Assembly: GCF_900117415.1 (NCBI RefSeq)
Contig: NZ_FPEI01000005.1
Coordinates: 620,001 to 684,000 of the forward strand
Reading direction: 5' to 3'
Source: Hyphomicrobium sp. CS1BSMeth3
GTDB lineage: Bacteria; Pseudomonadota; Alphaproteobacteria; Rhizobiales; Hyphomicrobiaceae
Length of the DNA: 64,000 nt
The position numbers and the translations under genes were made by a program. Shown one piece after another: positions 1-8,177 of this stretch (positions are counted from its first letter, which is position 1; the number at the start of each line of letters is the position of its first letter). Under the pieces are notes generated by a model, which worked only from the letters and a program-made list of their open reading frames with translations, made no database searches and had not been told where the DNA came from.

Positions 1-122
1 TCAGCCTGCCAACGCGACTGCGCCGATGCACAGCCTGTCATCGCCGTCACGGCAATGGCGACCAGGCCGCCGGTCAGTGCCGCAGAGAAGATTGCTTTCC
101 TCGAGCTCACGAACGCCCCCAT
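1..122 (-). CDS. Lipoprotein, N-terminal fragment (runs off the window)
   Basis: Reading the minus strand from an ATG at 122 gives 40 open codons to the window edge. The product starts MGAFVSSRK, then has a hydrophobic stretch rich in Ala, Leu, Gly and Val, then MTGCAS. That is a basic n-region, a hydrophobic core and a lipobox-like cysteine at about residue 32, as expected of a bacterial lipoprotein signal peptide processed by signal peptidase II. The ribosome-binding site is weak, so a slightly different start is possible. The mature part lies outside the window and its function cannot be judged. It is transcribed in the same direction as the epoxide hydrolase gene upstream, with a 183 bp gap. 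Confidence 0.6.
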   Translation of the reverse strand, partial: MGAFVSSRKAIFSAALTGGLVAIAVTAMTGCASAQSRWQA

Positions 123-136
123 CTGATCAACGCACG

Positions 137-182
137 CACAAAAAAGCCACATTCCCCCCTCTAGCCAGCGCCCAAAGGGGGG
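137..182 (-). terminator. Weak intrinsic terminator after the epoxide hydrolase gene
   Basis: A C/G stem (154-160 with 176-182) is followed on the minus strand, after a few unpaired bases, by a run of T (complement of the A run at 139-145). The placement downstream of the minus-strand epoxide hydrolase gene fits, but the T run is not directly next to the stem, so strength is uncertain. Confidence 0.35.
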
Positions 183-305
183 TCAATCTGAGGGCGCGAA
201 CTCGGCGGTGGGTAACCTGTGCACAGTCCGGCGTGTGACATGGCGGGCACCACGCTCGATGCCCCGCGCAGCATGGGAACGCAATCGGAGCGCGCGCATC
301 AAGCG

Positions 306-1436
306 CTACTCTGCAACCTCGCTGAAGAAGGCATGGATCTCGTCCGCCAGCGCTTCCGGCTGCTCGAGCGCGGCGAAGTGGCCGCCCTTCGGCACCACCG
401 TCCAGCGGCGGATATCGGCATACGTCTTGGCGGCCAGCGACTGCGGCGGCCGCAGGATCTCCCGCGGAAAGGCCGCGTAGCCGGTCGGCACCTTGATGGT
501 CTCGCCGAGCGGCAGGAACCACGGCCGGTGCAAGCGGGAGTAGTAAGGCCAGAAGGACGAGCCGATCGCGCCCGTGAACCAATAGAGTGAGATGTTCGCC
601 AGCATGGCGTCCCGACTGATGGCATCCTCGGGTACGCCGTTGTTGTCGGTCCAGCGATGGAACTTCTCGGCGATCCACGCGGCGAGGCCGGACGGCGAAT
701 CCGTCAGGCCGAAGGCGAGCGTCTGCGGCCGCGTTCCCTGGATCCACTGGTAGCCGGTCTCCTCCTTCAGAAACTCGTTGAGCTCATTGAGGAACGTCTT
801 CTCCTCCGGCGTCGGGTTGGCGACGAGCGATGGATCGCGGCGCACGGCCAGGAAATTCAGATGGAGGCCGATCAGCCGTTCCGGATACCGATAGCCGAGG
901 ATCGAACCGACGAAGGCACCCCAGTCACCACCCTGATAGGCGAACTTCTCGTAGCCGAGCACGCCGGTCATGAGCTCAGCGTAGAGGTCGGCGATCTCCT
1001 CGGCGCCGAAGCGCTCCTGGCCCGGCTTGAAGGAGAGCGTGTAACCCGGAAGCGATGGCGCGATGACCGTGAAGCGGTCCGTCAGGCGGTGGATCAGGTC
1101 GTGGAACTCGAACACCGATCCGGGCCAGCCGTGCGAGATCAGCAGCGGAATGGGATTGGGCCCGCGACCGGGCTCATGAATGAAGTGCAGGTCTATGCCC
1201 CCGATCGGCACCGTGAACTGGCGAAAGCCATTGAGCTTCGCTTCCCAGGCGCGCCAGTCGAACTCGGTCCGCCAGTAGTCGGCGAGCCCTTTGACATAGG
1301 CGAGGCTCGCGCCGGTCGACCATGGCGCGAGCGGCGGCTCGTCCGGCCAGCGCGTGCGTGCGAGCCGTTCCTTCAGGTCCGAGATGTCACCTTCTGGGAC
1401 ACTCAGTGTGAACGGCCGTGGCTTGTATTGGCTCAT
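306..1436 (-). CDS. Epoxide hydrolase, alpha/beta hydrolase fold with EHN domain
   Basis: 376 aa, about the length of soluble microsomal-type epoxide hydrolases. It has the N-terminal EHN region (about residues 1-110) and then the alpha/beta-hydrolase core. HGWPG at 102-106 is the oxyanion-hole motif of this family. The nucleophile should be Asp171 in YQGGDWG, and the catalytic His lies in KGGHFA near the C-terminus. Such enzymes open epoxides to diols through an ester on Asp; the natural substrate here is unknown. The start at 1436 is chosen because GGAGGAGACC lies just before the ATG; the frame is open further upstream but without family resemblance. It is divergent from the DUF3131 gene, with 128 bp between them holding both promoters. 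No signal peptide is seen, so it is probably cytosolic. Confidence 0.88.
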   Translation of the reverse strand: MSQYKPRPFTLSVPEGDISDLKERLARTRWPDEPPLAPWSTGASLAYVKGLADYWRTEFDWRAWEAKLNGFRQFTVPIGGIDLHFIHEPGRGPNPIPLLISHGWPGSVFEFHDLIHRLTDRFTVIAPSLPGYTLSFKPGQERFGAEEIADLYAELMTGVLGYEKFAYQGGDWGAFVGSILGYRYPERLIGLHLNFLAVRRDPSLVANPTPEEKTFLNELNEFLKEETGYQWIQGTRPQTLAFGLTDSPSGLAAWIAEKFHRWTDNNGVPEDAISRDAMLANISLYWFTGAIGSSFWPYYSRLHRPWFLPLGETIKVPTGYAAFPREILRPPQSLAAKTYADIRRWTVVPKGGHFAALEQPEALADEIHAFFSEVAE

Positions 1437-1564
1437 GGTCTCCTCCTCCGCCTGGGAGCCCCATCGATCGTCGCGGCGGCACGCTCTCTGCACTGTCCCT
1501 TCGCATCGGAATAGAAACCTGAACGCCACATGCCCCAGGCGTTCACGATTGGGACAGTTCAGCT

Positions 1565-2824
1565 ATGCGTATGTCACGCCGCGATGCGATCCGGGCCGGT
1601 TTGTGCTTCGCTGGAACACTTTCCGCCCAAGGCTACTTTAACTCTGCGTTCGCAGTAAATCAGGTGGACGCCCCCTTGGTCCCTTCGCTCAAGAAGGATG
1701 CGGAAATTGCCTGGCAGTTCTTCACCATGAAGACGCCGGGCGCCCCCATCGGACTCGTGCCGGCGGCCGTGTGGCCCGAGGGGAGCAGCCTTGGCCGCTA
1801 CAATATCCTGACCATGTGGGATGCAGGCTCCCTCATCCTCGCCTATATCTCCGCGCGCTCGATCGGCCTCATCGAAGAGAAAGAGTTCGATCAGCGGATG
1901 CGGACGGTCATGGCCTTCCTCAAGAACTCCACGTTCCGCTGGAGCCAGCTCTCACTGCCCAACTATCGCACGCAGATCGTCGGCGGCTCCGCCGCCGAGG
2001 GCGGCTACGACACGACCGATACGGGGCGCCTGCTTTTGGCCCTGCATATCCTCGACAAGGCAACGAACAGCGCCTACGGGGCGAAGGAGCAGGTTGCACG
2101 CTGGAATATCGCTGCCACCGTCAACAAGGGCCAGCCGTACGATATCAAGTCGTCATCCCGATATGAGGCGCGGTGCTTCAATTACATTCACTATATCGCG
2201 AGGTCCTACGCGCTCTGGGGCATCGAGGTCGATACCGGCTTCGATCGCGAGCTGAAAGAAGGCGATGAGAGCGCCCGCCAGGCTTTCATCGATCATGTCG
2301 CCGCGGTCGGGCCGATCGCGACCGAGCCCCATGCCAATGAGGCCATCGAGCTCGGACACTCGCCGCGCTCGCGCATTCTGGCGGACGCGCTCTATGCCGC
2401 CCAGCAGGAGCGATATGCCGAAACGGGACGCCTCACGAGCGTTTCTGAAGCACCGATCGACAAGCAGCCGTGGTTTACCTACCAGGGCTACAATCTGGAC
2501 GCCTACGCAGGTCCCCAGTGGCCGGTCGACTCTGTCGTCACCGAGCGCAAATGGGCCACCAAGGAGTTCGCCGAGACCTACCGGATGACATCGAGCAAGG
2601 CGACTTACCTCTGGCTGGCCGAGCGCGGCGACGCCTACTCTCAGAAGCTGCGCAACTTCATCTCGGCAAAGGCGCCGAGCAACGGCTTTGGCTTCCATCC
2701 CGGCATCTACGAGGCCTCGGGCCGCGCGCCGCGGATCATGGACGTCAACACCAATGCGACCGTGCTCGAGTCCATCGCCTTCGTCCTCGGCGATCGCAAA
2801 CCGCTCGTCGAGATGCGTCTCTAG
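1565..2824 (+). CDS. DUF3131 domain protein, Tat-type signal
   Basis: 419 aa. The N-terminus reads MRMSRRDAIRAG followed by a hydrophobic stretch and AFA, which resembles a twin-arginine export signal, so the protein is probably periplasmic. The mature part matches DUF3131 in character: an alpha-helical, aromatic-rich domain with motifs such as TMWDAGS, GYDTTDTGRLL and RYEARCFNYIHY that recall (alpha/alpha) barrel glycan-active enzymes. DUF3131 genes often lie next to polysaccharide synthesis genes in alphaproteobacteria. Here the next gene encodes a GH18-like/deacetylase/GT2 fusion, which supports a role in an envelope polysaccharide. The activity is not established. The start could be the ATG at 1565 or the one at 1571. 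A clear terminator follows 88 bp after the stop, so the downstream gene probably has its own promoter. Confidence 0.8.
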   Translation: MRMSRRDAIRAGLCFAGTLSAQGYFNSAFAVNQVDAPLVPSLKKDAEIAWQFFTMKTPGAPIGLVPAAVWPEGSSLGRYNILTMWDAGSLILAYISARSIGLIEEKEFDQRMRTVMAFLKNSTFRWSQLSLPNYRTQIVGGSAAEGGYDTTDTGRLLLALHILDKATNSAYGAKEQVARWNIAATVNKGQPYDIKSSSRYEARCFNYIHYIARSYALWGIEVDTGFDRELKEGDESARQAFIDHVAAVGPIATEPHANEAIELGHSPRSRILADALYAAQQERYAETGRLTSVSEAPIDKQPWFTYQGYNLDAYAGPQWPVDSVVTERKWATKEFAETYRMTSSKATYLWLAERGDAYSQKLRNFISAKAPSNGFGFHPGIYEASGRAPRIMDVNTNATVLESIAFVLGDRKPLVEMRL

Positions 2825-2911
2825 TCCACGCATCCGAAGTAAGGCCGTGCTGTGCTTCCGCGTGCAACACGGCCTGGCCGCTCTTGAGCTTCCCCCGCCT
2901 CACGGGCGGCA

Positions 2912-2944
2912 GTGCGGCGACGCTTGTCGCCGCACACTCTTTTC
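2912..2944 (+). terminator. Rho-independent terminator after DUF3131 gene
   Basis: Perfect 10 bp stem (2912-2921 with 2926-2935), tetraloop GCTT, then ACTCTTTT. Placed 88 bp after the DUF3131 stop codon on the same strand. Confidence 0.75.
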
Positions 2945-3162
2945 TCAGCCGATCTCAGCCGATTTCGCGCATTTACGTTTCGTTAAACCTAAATTCTGAT
3001 TGCCGCCTGTCTCACCCCGAACCGATCCTAACCGGTCCCTAATTTGCGTTCCGTTCTGACGGGTCTGCACGACAGCACAACCGTCCGTCCGGCCGACCCA
3101 GCACAGCAATGCGTACCGCCGCGCCCCAGGGCTCACGGCGGTCTGGGGTCAGACCGGTCAAC
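2945..3162 (+). other. Intergenic leader upstream of the GT2 fusion gene
   Basis: About 220 bp between the terminator and the fusion gene. It contains a relatively AT-rich patch (about 2966-3000, with TTAA and TAAATT) suited to a promoter, but I see no pair of -35 and -10 boxes good enough to call. No convincing small gene. Confidence 0.4.
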
Positions 3163-6100
3163 ATGTCCGAAAAGAGCAAGCAGGTTTTCTTCGACGCCTC
3201 AGGGCGCCGCTCACCAGTCGTGTACGGCCTCGTCGGCCTTCTGGTCGCCTTCATCGGCGCGCTGGTGACGGTCTTCAGCATCAGCGTCGCGACAACGCCG
3301 GCGCTTCCGTCGGTGAAACTCAATCTCGAGCGGGAGTACCTGTCCGTGCTCGCCGTCGCACACCGCACGCCGGTGCGCGGCCCCGCAGTCAACCTCGCGC
3401 ACGCGCGCTCGCGCGTCGACAAGGCGACGTCGGGAACGGATCGCTTCGCCTTCTACGTCAACTGGGACAAGAACAGCTTCCTCTCACTCAGGACTGCGGT
3501 GAAGCAGCTCGACGGGCTCATGCCCGAGTGGCTCCACCTCTCCGGCGACCAAGGTGACATCGAGCTCGACGACGAGCGCGAGCAGCAGAACGTCGATGCG
3601 TGGCTCACGATCAACGCGCCCGAGCTGAAAGTCATGCCGGTCGTCAACAACTACGACCCGCGCAACGGCGCCTGGCATGGCGAAACCACCGCGCGCGTGC
3701 TCAAGTCTCCGGAGGCCCGCGCGCGCCTCGTCCGCAATCTCAAGAACTATCTCGCGAAGGGCGATTTCGAAGGCGTCGTCGTGGACTTCAAGGAGGTCCC
3801 CGCAGAGGATCAGGAGCATCTCGTCTCGTTTCTGGGCGAGCTGAAGTCCATCCTCGCTGCGGATCGCCGCCAGCTCTTCGCCGTGGTTCCAGCCTATGCG
3901 GAGCCGACGCATTTCCACCGGATCATCGAGGCCGTCGACCGCGTCGTCCTCCTCGTCTACGACCAGCACGCTCCCCATGAGCGTCCGGGCCCGATCGCCT
4001 CGCAGGTGTGGTTCGAGACGATGCTCGACAAGCACTTCGCGACCACGCACGGCAGCAAGCTGATCGTCGCCATCGGCTCCTACGCCATCGACTGGGACCG
4101 CCCGGGCAATGGCCGGATGGCGTCGATCCGCGAGATGTGGGACGTGCTGGACCGCTCAGGCGCCACCTTCACGTTCGACCCGCACGCGCTCAACCCGACA
4201 TTCTCCTATGGTGAGAAGAGCACCGGCGCGACGCACACCGTCTGGATGCTCGACGGCGTCACCATGTACAATCAGGTTGCAGCCGCGCTCGCCATGGAGC
4301 CGGCCGGCCTGGCTCTGTGGCGGCTCGGCACGGAGGACCCGACGATCTGGTCGACGTTCGCCCGCGGCCGCGCCCCGGACGATGCCGCGCTCGCGGCGCT
4401 CGAGACGCTCGATCCGGGCAAGGAGGTCACGTACACGGGCAAGGGCGAGGTCCTGAAGTTCATCAACCAGCCGAGCGTCGGCAAGCGCTCGGTCACGCAC
4501 CTCCCCAAGTCTAATCTCATCACGAACCAGACGATCGTGTCGGTCCCGAAGCCGATGCTGATTTCCCGCTTCGGTCTCAACCAGGACAAGGTGATCGCGC
4601 TCACGTTCGACGATGGGCCGTCGCGCCTCTACACGCCCGCCATCCTCGACGTCCTCAAGGAAAAGGACGTCAAGGCGAGTTTCTTCGTGCTGGGTACGGC
4701 CGCGGCCATGGAGCCCCAGGTCCTCAAGCGCGTCTACGACGAAGGGCACGATATCGGCAACCACACGTTCACGCACCCGGACCTCAGCGAGATTCCGAGC
4801 GCTCAGCTCGATCTCGAGCTCAACGCAACGCAGCGCGTGCTCGAGTCGAAGCTCGGCATCCGCACCGCGCTCTTCCGTCCGCCGTTCGTGCGCGACATTG
4901 AGCCTGAGACGTCGGAGCAGGCGCGCACGCTGCTCGCCTCGGCCGCACTCGGCTACATCACCATCGGCCAGCGCATCGACCCGCTCGACTGGGGGCGCCC
5001 TGGCGTCGAAGAGATCGTTCGGCGCACGGTCTCGTACGCCCATCGGCGGAGCGGCAATGTCGTGCTTCTCCACGACGGTGGCGGCGACCGCTCGCAGACG
5101 ATCGCGGCACTCCCGAAGATCATCGATCAGCTCCGTGCGGACGGCTATCGCTTCGTCACGATCCACGAGCTGCTGGGCCTGCAGCGCAACGAGCTGATGC
5201 CGACGCTCGACAATGCGAGCACGGTCGTTCCCTACGTCAACGGCATCGGCTTCACGCTGATGCGCGCCTTCAATAGCTTCCTGAAGTTCCTGTTCGTGAC
5301 CGGCATCGTGCTCGGCATCGGGCGGCTGCTCATCATCGCCTTCGTCGCCTACCGGCAGTCGCGCATCCAGAAGCCGCTGTCCACGCTCGCGCGTCGGCTG
5401 CCGAGCTTTGCCGTCATCGTACCCGCTCACAACGAGGAGCGCGTCATCGTCGACAGCATCGAGTCCCTGCTTCGCTCGCGGAACAAGGACTTCGAGATCG
5501 TCGTCATCGACGACGGATCGACGGATCGCACGTACGATGTCCTCCACGAAGCCTTTGGCCGCCATCCGCGTGTGCGCCTGCTCACGAAGCGGAATGGCGG
5601 TAAGTCGAGCGCGCTCAACTACGCCATCGAGCAGACCGACGTCGAGGTCGTGGTTTGCATCGATGCCGACACGCGCCTCGCGCCCGACGCGCTCGACATC
5701 CTCCTTGCCCACTTCCACGACGGCAAGGTCGGCGCCGTCGCCGGTGTCGTCACGGTCGGCAATCGCTCGACCATGCTCTCACGCTTCCAGGCGCTCGAGT
5801 ACCTGACGGCGCAGAGCATGGACAGGCGCGCCTTCGAGATCGTGAACGGCATTGCCGTCGTCCCCGGCGCCATCGGCGCCTGGCGCCGCTGCGCGCTGAT
5901 GGACGTCGGCCTCTATGACAGCGACACCGCAGCGGAAGACGCCGACATTACCTTCAAGATTGCGCGTGCCGGCTGGCTCGTGCGCAACGAGCCGCGCGCA
6001 CTTGCCGTGACCGAGGCGCCGGAGAAGGTGCGGGAGTTCAACAAGCAACGCTTCCGCTGGATGTTCGGCATGATCCAGGTCGCGTTCAAGCACCGCGATG

Positions 6101-6570
6101 TCTACCTGCAGCGCGGCGCGCACGGCCTGAAGTGGTTCACGATCCCGAACATCGTCGTGTTCCAGTTCGTCTTCACGCTCTTCGCGCCGATCATGGACGC
6201 GCTGCTCATCGGCACCTTGATCTCGGATGCGTGGGCTCATGCGCATCACGGCGGCAGCTTCCTTTCGGAGCGCACCGTCGAGATCCTGGTGTACTGGGGT
6301 GTCTTCCAGGTGCTCGAGCTCGCGTTCGCCGCAGTCGCTCTGTGGCTGCATCGCGAGCCCGGCAACTGGCGCCTGCTGCCGCTCACCGTGCTGCAGCGCT
6401 TCTACTACCGCCAGCTCATCTTCTGGATCTCGCTGCGCACCCTCTTCGCCGTGCTCTGCGGGCACTTTACGGGCTGGGGACGCGCGAAGCGCCTGGGCCT
6501 GCCGAGCCTCGCGCGCCTGCCCGCGCCGCCTCCGCCCGTAGCAGCCCCGACGCTTCAGGCCGCGGAGTAG
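3163..6570 (+). CDS. GH18-like / NodB polysaccharide deacetylase / GT2 synthase fusion
   Basis: 1135 aa, three enzyme domains in one membrane protein. After a transmembrane segment (about 15-45) comes a GH18-like domain (about 85-400); its active-site strand reads EGVVVDFKE at 203-211. Next is a NodB-type deacetylase with TFDDGP at 481-486, HTFTH at 534-538 and RPPF, i.e. an intact metal site. After another membrane segment (about 700-730) comes a processive GT2 glycosyltransferase with DDGS at 783-786, a DAD motif, an ED pair and QRFRW at 962-966, followed by C-terminal membrane helices. By family it should polymerise a beta-linked (amino)sugar at the inner membrane and modify it outside. 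The chosen start gives MSEKSK; an in-frame ATG at 3109 would add 18 residues. The neighbours DUF3131 and BcsS support an exopolysaccharide role. Lys210 sits where the GH18 acid Glu is expected, so the first domain may be binding-only. Confidence 0.88.
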   Translation: MSEKSKQVFFDASGRRSPVVYGLVGLLVAFIGALVTVFSISVATTPALPSVKLNLEREYLSVLAVAHRTPVRGPAVNLAHARSRVDKATSGTDRFAFYVNWDKNSFLSLRTAVKQLDGLMPEWLHLSGDQGDIELDDEREQQNVDAWLTINAPELKVMPVVNNYDPRNGAWHGETTARVLKSPEARARLVRNLKNYLAKGDFEGVVVDFKEVPAEDQEHLVSFLGELKSILAADRRQLFAVVPAYAEPTHFHRIIEAVDRVVLLVYDQHAPHERPGPIASQVWFETMLDKHFATTHGSKLIVAIGSYAIDWDRPGNGRMASIREMWDVLDRSGATFTFDPHALNPTFSYGEKSTGATHTVWMLDGVTMYNQVAAALAMEPAGLALWRLGTEDPTIWSTFARGRAPDDAALAALETLDPGKEVTYTGKGEVLKFINQPSVGKRSVTHLPKSNLITNQTIVSVPKPMLISRFGLNQDKVIALTFDDGPSRLYTPAILDVLKEKDVKASFFVLGTAAAMEPQVLKRVYDEGHDIGNHTFTHPDLSEIPSAQLDLELNATQRVLESKLGIRTALFRPPFVRDIEPETSEQARTLLASAALGYITIGQRIDPLDWGRPGVEEIVRRTVSYAHRRSGNVVLLHDGGGDRSQTIAALPKIIDQLRADGYRFVTIHELLGLQRNELMPTLDNASTVVPYVNGIGFTLMRAFNSFLKFLFVTGIVLGIGRLLIIAFVAYRQSRIQKPLSTLARRLPSFAVIVPAHNEERVIVDSIESLLRSRNKDFEIVVIDDGSTDRTYDVLHEAFGRHPRVRLLTKRNGGKSSALNYAIEQTDVEVVVCIDADTRLAPDALDILLAHFHDGKVGAVAGVVTVGNRSTMLSRFQALEYLTAQSMDRRAFEIVNGIAVVPGAIGAWRRCALMDVGLYDSDTAAEDADITFKIARAGWLVRNEPRALAVTEAPEKVREFNKQRFRWMFGMIQVAFKHRDVYLQRGAHGLKWFTIPNIVVFQFVFTLFAPIMDALLIGTLISDAWAHAHHGGSFLSERTVEILVYWGVFQVLELAFAAVALWLHREPGNWRLLPLTVLQRFYYRQLIFWISLRTLFAVLCGHFTGWGRAKRLGLPSLARLPAPPPPVAAPTLQAAE

Positions 6571-6574
6571 CCCC

Positions 6575-6610
6575 CCAAAAAGCAACGAGGCGCCCGAAGG
6601 GGCGCCTCGT
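6575..6610 (-). terminator. Terminator between fusion gene and bcsS (minus, maybe bidirectional)
   Basis: Perfect 11 bp stem 6585-6595 with 6600-6610 and loop GAAG. On the minus strand it is followed by TGCTTTTT (complement of the A run at 6577-6581), so it ends bcsS transcription; as a strong stem it may also stop plus-strand transcription from the fusion gene, whose stop codon is 15 bp away. Confidence 0.8.
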
Positions 6611-6632
6611 CATGCCTGATCCAGGGGTCAGA

Positions 6633-7436
6633 TCAGAACGCCATTCCGAGATTGAAGCCGACGTAGGCGCCTTCACCACCAGCAGACGAGCCGACAAACG
6701 AGCTGCTGCCGTGGTCACCGCTGAGGAACTGATAGCCGCCGTGGACCGTCAGCTCGGCCGGGTTCCTGGTGCCGAACATGTCGAGCTTGAACATCACGAA
6801 TGCACCGAGGCGCTGTGCGTCGAAGCCTTCGTTGCCGAGCGCGCCACCCTCAGGACCGATGATGAAGCGGCCCGTGTTGATGCCGGCGCGAGCGCGCGAC
6901 CAGTAGGTGTCGAAAGCGGTCGAGTAGTAGCCTTCGAGCGAGAAGTAATAGCCCGGTCCGACAAGGCGGAGATCGCCGCCGACCCGGAGGCCAAACTCGC
7001 TGCCCCTGACGCTATTCGACGGATCGCGAGGCGTCAGATCGTGATCGGTCCAGTCACCGCCGACGTAGAGGCCGAACGCCGCGCCCTGACGAACCCAGAG
7101 ATAGCCGAGCATGGCCGCGAGCTGCGAAACGTCACCGTCGACTCGGCCGCCAGAAATGCTCGGGTTGTGGTACTCGTACGAGCCGTAGCCCGCAAAGCCC
7201 TGGAAAACCCAGCCGCTGCGCGACAGGTCGCGCTGGAGCGAGACGACCGCGCCGGAGTACGTATAGAAAGAGTCCTTGGCCCAATCAGCGCCGGTGTAGG
7301 TCGCGATCCATGTCGGCTGCTCTACATAGCCGCCGTCCTTGTAACCGCCTCCGCCGCCTCCTGCGAGCGTCGGCGTTGCAGTAGCAATCGCGAGCCCGAT
7401 CACTGTCGCAGCAATTTTCAATGTCGAGGTGTTCAT
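6633..7436 (-). CDS. bcsS: BcsS-like outer membrane beta-barrel protein
   Basis: 267 aa with a cleavable signal peptide (MNTSTLK, hydrophobic core, TLA) and a Gly-rich mature start. The rest alternates polar and aromatic residues in beta-strand fashion and carries features I recognise from the cellulose biosynthesis protein BcsS family: YTGADWAKDSFYTYSGA, GYGSY, DPSNSVRGSE, STAFDTYWSRAR, GPEG..LGNEG(F/Y)DAQRLG. The family is found with cellulose or exopolysaccharide genes of alphaproteobacteria and is thought to sit in the outer membrane; no biochemical role is settled. There is no bcsA or bcsB in the window; the convergent neighbour is the GT2 fusion. The start at 7436 is chosen because the signal peptide begins there; longer readings add a non-hydrophobic extension. 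Confidence 0.85.
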   Translation of the reverse strand: MNTSTLKIAATVIGLAIATATPTLAGGGGGGYKDGGYVEQPTWIATYTGADWAKDSFYTYSGAVVSLQRDLSRSGWVFQGFAGYGSYEYHNPSISGGRVDGDVSQLAAMLGYLWVRQGAAFGLYVGGDWTDHDLTPRDPSNSVRGSEFGLRVGGDLRLVGPGYYFSLEGYYSTAFDTYWSRARAGINTGRFIIGPEGGALGNEGFDAQRLGAFVMFKLDMFGTRNPAELTVHGGYQFLSGDHGSSSFVGSSAGGEGAYVGFNLGMAF

Positions 7437-7798
7437 GGTGTCGTCGCCTTCGTTGGCGCAGATGCCCCGCGGCACGGATTTAGTGAAAGCCCCCGTGCAA
7501 TGTGCCGCTGCGCACTTCCCCTGGAGGTGACAAGTGGCTGATTCGGGTTAATGGACAAGTGACACTTCATTTTCGTGCATAACCGCTCAAAAGATGGTCG
7601 GTACGCGTGGCAATTCGAGAACACTCCTACTTCGAAGGAAGAAGGAGTCACAAGAACAGGGCCTCTGAGAGCCTTGGGCGTGCTGATATCCCCGCAACCC
7701 ACCGTGGCGACGGCGCAACTCGGGCGACGCGAGATCGGTCCGCCGGCGCACTGCGCGGGTCGGCGCGAGTTAAGGAAAGAGCGGGGATCTGAAGGGGA
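7437..7798. other. Intergenic region upstream of bcsS, with a direct repeat
   Basis: About 360 bp between bcsS and tRNA-Leu. It contains an 8 bp direct repeat GACAAGTG at 7529-7536 and 7554-7561 (25 bp period), placed where a regulator could bind the bcsS promoter on the minus strand. Short open frames exist here but none has a plausible start signal or product. The half nearest the tRNA shows nothing I can name. Confidence 0.4.
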
Positions 7799-7883
<85 letters not shown>

Positions 7884-8177
7884 AGGCGGGCATCAGTTAA
7901 GGGGGTCGCGGGCGCTTGTCAACGGCAGGGCGGAAGAGGGCCTCCCACCCGGCCTCCAATAAGGGCGTGAAGCCCATGCGCCGCGGCAAGCACCCGGCCA
8001 CCGAGGGGTATTCGCCACTTTAGCTGGAGATGATCGCCAGTAGCGGCCTTAGAAGATGACGCGCGAGGCCAGCTTGGCACCTCAGCGAACTGCCGGCCAC
8101 TCATCGCAATTCGGACACGCGCCTTGCAGTGCGTGTCCGCGCTGATGCCGGGCTCTCGATCCACAATACCTTCGGGC

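Noticed and set aside
4156-5718. 520-codon frame opposite the fusion synthase
   Set aside because: Antisense of conserved deacetylase and GT2 domains, product without domain-like character.
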